DNA of 64,000 bases from Colius striatus. Its lineage: Eukaryota > Chordata > Aves > Coliiformes > Coliidae. The stretch is from contig NC_084759.1 in assembly GCF_028858725.1 (NCBI RefSeq), positions 92,438,889 to 92,502,888 of the forward strand. Direction: 5' to 3'. Below, piece after piece: positions 59,758 through 64,000 of this stretch (its first letter is position 1; each line of letters opens with the position of its first letter). A program made the position numbers and the translations under genes. The notes under the pieces were generated by a model. The model saw only the letters and a program-made list of their open reading frames with translations. It made no database searches and had not been told where the DNA came from.

Positions 59758-61051
59758 TGTCGTGGTTTGGCCCAGCTAGCACAACAGCACCACGACAGTT
59801 TCTTGCTCGATGCCCCCATTCACCCCCACCCTCGTTAAGATGGCGGAGGACCCAGTGAAATGGGAGTAAAAAGATAAGCAAGATTGTTGTGGATTGAGAC
59901 AAGGGCAGGGAGGGCTCACTGCCAATTATGGTTCTGGGCAAAACAGACTCCAGTACTCGACTTAGAGAGGAAAGTAGGAAAGTTTATTCTACAAGAAACA
60001 GAACAGAATAAAAGCAAAAAGGGAGTAGGATGATGAGAAAATTACAACCAGCACTTTAAGATCTCCCTCCCCCATCCCTCCTTTCTTCCCGGGCCCAGCT
60101 CACTGCTCCCGATATCTCTACCTCCTCCCCCCGCAACAGCTCAGGGGGGCAGGGAGTGGGGGATGTGGTCAGTCTCTCACAGATGGGCTCTGCCGCTTCT
60201 GTCTTCTCAGATGAGGATGACTCCTGGCATTCTTCCCCTGCTCCAACACGGGGTTCCTCCCCCGGAACACAGTCCTTAACAAACTTCTCTGGTGTGGGTT
60301 GTTCCCAGCAGCTGCGGCTTCTGCCGATACAGGTTCCCTCACACGGGACACAGTCCTTGGTGAATATCTCTGACATGGATTCTTCACCGCGGTTGCAGTT
60401 TCTGCACTTGCAAGGTCCCTCTCTTGGGACAAGGCCTCTTCTGGGCCTAAGTTTAATGAGCTGCTTTGTCGTGGGTTCCTCCCCGCAGTTGCAGCTGTGG
60501 ATATTGGGTCCCTTCCTCGGGACAAGGCCTCCTCCGGCCAAAATCACTGTCCCTGGCTCAGGGCCTTTAATGAAGTGAATCGCTGCCCCTGGTCCGGGGT
60601 CAGCTTTAGCAAAATGAGTCTCTGCCCCTGATGCGGGCTCATTATCAACATGAGTCTGTACCGCTGATGCGGGGTCTTTAAAGAAATGAAAATAAATCTC
60701 AGCTTCACCAGTTCTCTCCATAGAATGCAGGGGAGTCTCTGCTACAGTACACCTCCTCCCTTTCATCACTGACCTTGGAGTCCGCATGGTTGTTTCTCTC
60801 ACCGTTCCTACTCCTTGCACCACCACCAGCCAGAAGAAGAGAAGAAGGGGCAGAAGAAAGAAAGAAGATGGAGGAAGACACCTCCCCTTCCGGCTTCTTC
60901 TTAAAAAGTGATCGTGGAGGCGTCTAATTGGCTCAGCCCCAGAAGTGGGTCTGGCTCAGAGCTGGGGAGAGTTGTGAGCAACTTCTTACAGGAGCCATCT
61001 TTGCAGCCCCTTCCCCCTTACCAGAAAAGGCTGTCATGTCAAACCATGACA
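59758..61051 (-). mobile_element. solo LTR of an avian endogenous retrovirus, 1294 bp, upstream of B3GALT5
   Basis: Plus-strand ends are TGTCGTGGTTTGG and CAAACCATGACA, inverted termini of the same kind as the 3668-4665 element. The 5-bp duplication ATGCT flanks it (59753-59757 and 61052-61056). On the minus strand AATAAA near 59978 is followed by CTGTTTTGCCCAGAACC, so it is oriented like B3GALT5, whose coding exon begins 2.7 kb downstream. It holds an open frame at 60826-60056 (256 codons) made of imperfect repeats; I do not recognise a protein in it. Confidence 0.9.
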
Positions 61052-61310
61052 ATGCTGTACCCTGCTGTTGGGACTCAGCTACAGCTCCTCTCTGTGACCA
61101 CCCTCCCTGCAGAGCCATGCCAGCTCCCAGACTAGCTGCAGTGGAGCAGTCTTAGCCTCCCCCTGTGCAACGGACTGTGCTCCACCTTCTGTTGAAACTC
61201 TATTTCTGTTTCACTCTTGCAGTAGTCTTTCCTGAGTATGGCACTAGTTCACCAAACTCCCCTCTCCAGGTAAGCTCAACAAACATATGCAAGTGCACAC
61301 AGTTGTCGCA

Positions 61311-61915
61311 TAGAATCATAGAGTGGGAGGGTTGGAAGGGACCTTTAGAGATTATGTAGTCCAATCCCTCCTGCTGGAGCAGGTGCACCTAGATCAGGTC
61401 ACACAAGAACATATCCAGGTGGGTTTTGGAAACCTCCAGAGAAGGAGACTCCACACCCTCCCCGGTGCAGCCTGTTCCACTGCTCCCTCACCCTCACAGT
61501 GAAACAGTTTTTTCTTTTTTTTAGATGGAACTTTTTGTGTTCCAGCTTCATCCCATTATCCTTTCTCCTGTCACTAGATACAACAGAAAAAACGGATGTC
61601 CCAACCTCCTGACACCCACCATTTATATACTCACAAATATTAATGAGATCCCCCCTCAGTCTCCTCTTCTCTAGACTAAACAGCCCCAGTTCCCACAGCT
61701 ATTCCTCATAAGGAAGATGTTCCAGTCCCCTGACCATCTTGGTGGCCCTGCTCTGGACTCTCTCCAGAAGTTCTCTGTCCCTCTTGAGCTGGGGAGCCCA
61801 GAACTGGACACAGGACTCCAGATGAGGCCTCATCAGGGCAGAGTAGAGGCAGAGCAGAACCTCCCTTGACCTGCTGGCCACACTCTTCTTGATGCATCTC
61901 AAGATGGCTGTGCCT
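61311..61915 (-). mobile_element. CR1 LINE 3' fragment
   Basis: Plus strand begins CATAGAATCATAGAGTGGGA and extends to TCTTGATGCATCTCAAGATG. The minus strand encodes a CR1 ORF2 end ([19 protein letters not shown], then VQFWAPQLK). A near relative of the 58981-59462 copy but longer. Confidence 0.92.
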
Positions 61916-64000
61916 GTAAATTTTCCCCCTTGAAGCTCAAGAAGGGAAGAGTTGCCTCAGATGCTCCTGAGGCCAGTGCAATCCTGTGGTGCAGCAGGGG
62001 GTGTTGGGAAAGGTGCATTTGCACAGGTACAGCCTTGGCATCTGAGGATCCAAGCTCGGCAATACATTACAAGGCTGGCATTTACTGACTGACAGAACAC
62101 CAAGGGAAAGGGAAAGATGACCAGCTTCCTCTCACTGAAGTCATTTTTCTTTTATAACCATCAATTTCAATCTTATTTTCAGACAAACAAGGAAAGCTTT
62201 GAAAGTAAAAAAACCATTTTATATTAACACAGGTAGGTCAGTTCTTTGGACTGTTTAAGTTACCATATTGGATAATTAAATCACCTTGGTATTGGCTCCT
62301 TACCCTGGGATGCTGAGCCCGCATCCCATCCTTCACTGTGCCTGCAAGCAATAGGTTTAGATTCCTGGGTAATGCAAGTGCTCTGTCTCCCCCACCGCCA
62401 GGGAGAGCTGCTATATATGAAGAACATATGGAAAACAGTGGTTTCTGTTACGTTTCAATAGAAACATGGCTGTGACTGCATTTAGTAAAACTGACACCAT
62501 CCAAACTGAAGTGTCTTGCGCAGCAGAGATACCAACATAGGTTAGGTGTAACAAGGCCTATGGTATCTAAATTATCTGTCACTGTCTGACAATGACAGAT
62601 CCTTTGCTTTGACCTGACAAAAAAAACAAGAGTCTGTGATTTGAGATTTCCAGCCTGCATACACATATCTCCGTGGAACAGTCCTGGAGATGTTAATATG
62701 AATGGAACAATAAGTCAGCAGGAGGTGGTCCAGAAAGCAACAGAGACTTACTAGCAACCAGTCTCTTTTCTATAAATCATTTTGAACAGCATCTGGTATT
62801 TTTTCATCAAAACAAATCTTTCCGGTTTTATAGGACTTGACTTAATTTTCCTCTCTGATCTGAGTCAAGAACTGCAGTTTGTAATTATCTCAAACTTTTT
62901 TCCACCTCCTGTTGTTTCAACTGCAAAATATTTTATATAGGGCATTGCCAAAGAATTACTTGCTTTTGTGTCCTAGTGAGTGGTTTGCTCAAACTGACTC
63001 GGTTGGTGTTTCATGGCTCTGTGTAGGTCCAAATGAGGTTTACATGAAAGCCTGGAACCCAAGAAATGTGGGCTAGAGGAGCCTGCAGCCCTGTGTTCCT
63101 CTTGCACACGCCTGAAAGGAACACACAGAGAAAAGGTGACAGTCAAGGCTGCTGATCCAAATCTATCAAACTGCAGCCTTCTATACTTTGCAAGTACCTA
63201 TTTCCACCAGCGGCATGAAATTCCTCCTGCATTCTGCCATGGCTGGCTCTGGGATCTCTCTTTTCACACCTTTGTGTAACTCTCATGTGGCACAGCAACA
63301 TGGCTATGGTAACTCCTGTGATGAAGCCTAGTTATTCCATCAAAATTAATCTGACATCTTCTTTAGGTCTGTTAATGAGTATAATTATCTAGACGGCACC
63401 AAGAGATCAAGACTATATGCCATATAGATCAAGAAAAGCAATCTGGCCTGAGGCAGAGAGAGGTAAGTAGGTCTAGAGTCCCCCAGAGAAACAGGTTCAA
63501 AATATCAATTTTAAGAAATAAAAGTTTTCTTAATTTTTCTGGGGCAAAGCTACAGTCATGCCACTGAGTTCAGTGGACGATTGGCATTAGCTTTGCATTG
63601 AGGTCACACACATCAGCCAGCAAATGACCTGAACCACAAAAAAGCTCCACAATGTGCATTTGACCGTCTGCAAGAGTCCCCACTTTGTAAACAGAGACAC
63701 AAGCAGCTGCAACAAGGCAGATGGAAAACCAGAGGCATGATTTCAGTGCGTAAACAGGAGTTACAACCTCAAATACTGCACAGTTAAAGCTAGCAATGAT
63801 ATTCCCATTTTCCTTTTCTAATAATCGAATGTAGCATGTGTCCTCGTATAAGAACTAATAATACCTGATAACTTTTGATTTTCTTCAGAGTAAAGCCTCT
63901 AAATTGCTTTCTCTGAAGCTCAGCAGGACACAAAGAGGAATTGAACACACATAGATATTAAGAAAATGCCAAATACAGTAGAACACATTTCTTTTTTTCC
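61916..64000. other. upstream DNA, nothing recognised
   Basis: No gene, repeat body or exon recognised up to the window edge. Confidence 0.5.

Overview
The window is vertebrate nuclear DNA, almost certainly from a bird and probably a neoavian one. It carries 13 fragments of CR1 retroposon, most ending in the avian CR1 3' signature (ATTCTATG-type repeats, no poly-A), and solo LTRs of avian endogenous retrovirus families. The two genes found have short, cleanly spliced exons separated by introns of 0.5 to 8 kb. There are no operons, CRISPR arrays, tRNA or rRNA genes.

Two protein-coding genes are supported, both on the minus strand. B3GALT5 (beta-1,3-galactosyltransferase 5) is a single intact coding exon at 56091-57047. 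IGSF5 (the JAM4-like junctional immunoglobulin-superfamily protein) is split over at least seven coding exons between 37979 and 16467. I assembled it by hand; it gives 339 in-frame residues with matching splice phases at every junction. Four of the seven exons (signal peptide, transmembrane, a 25-nt microexon and a tail exon) contain no long ATG-started frame and are only found by splice-site reading. The terminal coding exon, expected to hold the PDZ-binding C-terminus, was not identified. The order and strand B3GALT5 then IGSF5 match human chromosome 21 as I remember it, where PCP4 follows; PCP4 was not seen here.

Layout: 1-16.4 kb is downstream of the known IGSF5 exons and holds a CR1, a 1-kb solo LTR and a second CR1. 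16.4-38 kb is IGSF5, with two or three LTR elements, two CR1s, an intronic CpG-island-like block near 21.2 kb and a (TCCCT)23 tract. 38-56 kb lies between the genes and holds a near-consensus HNF1 palindrome at 41.26 kb and seven CR1 pieces. 56-57 kb is B3GALT5. 57-64 kb is its upstream region, with a 1.3-kb solo LTR in the same orientation as the gene.

Functionally, B3GALT5 acts in the Golgi on glycan chains and IGSF5 is an adhesion molecule of epithelial junctions. I see no novel multi-gene system. The most interesting points are the sense-oriented LTR upstream of B3GALT5 (the human gene is known for an LTR promoter), the intronic CpG block, the frame-critical microexon, and the well-preserved solo LTRs with target-site duplications.
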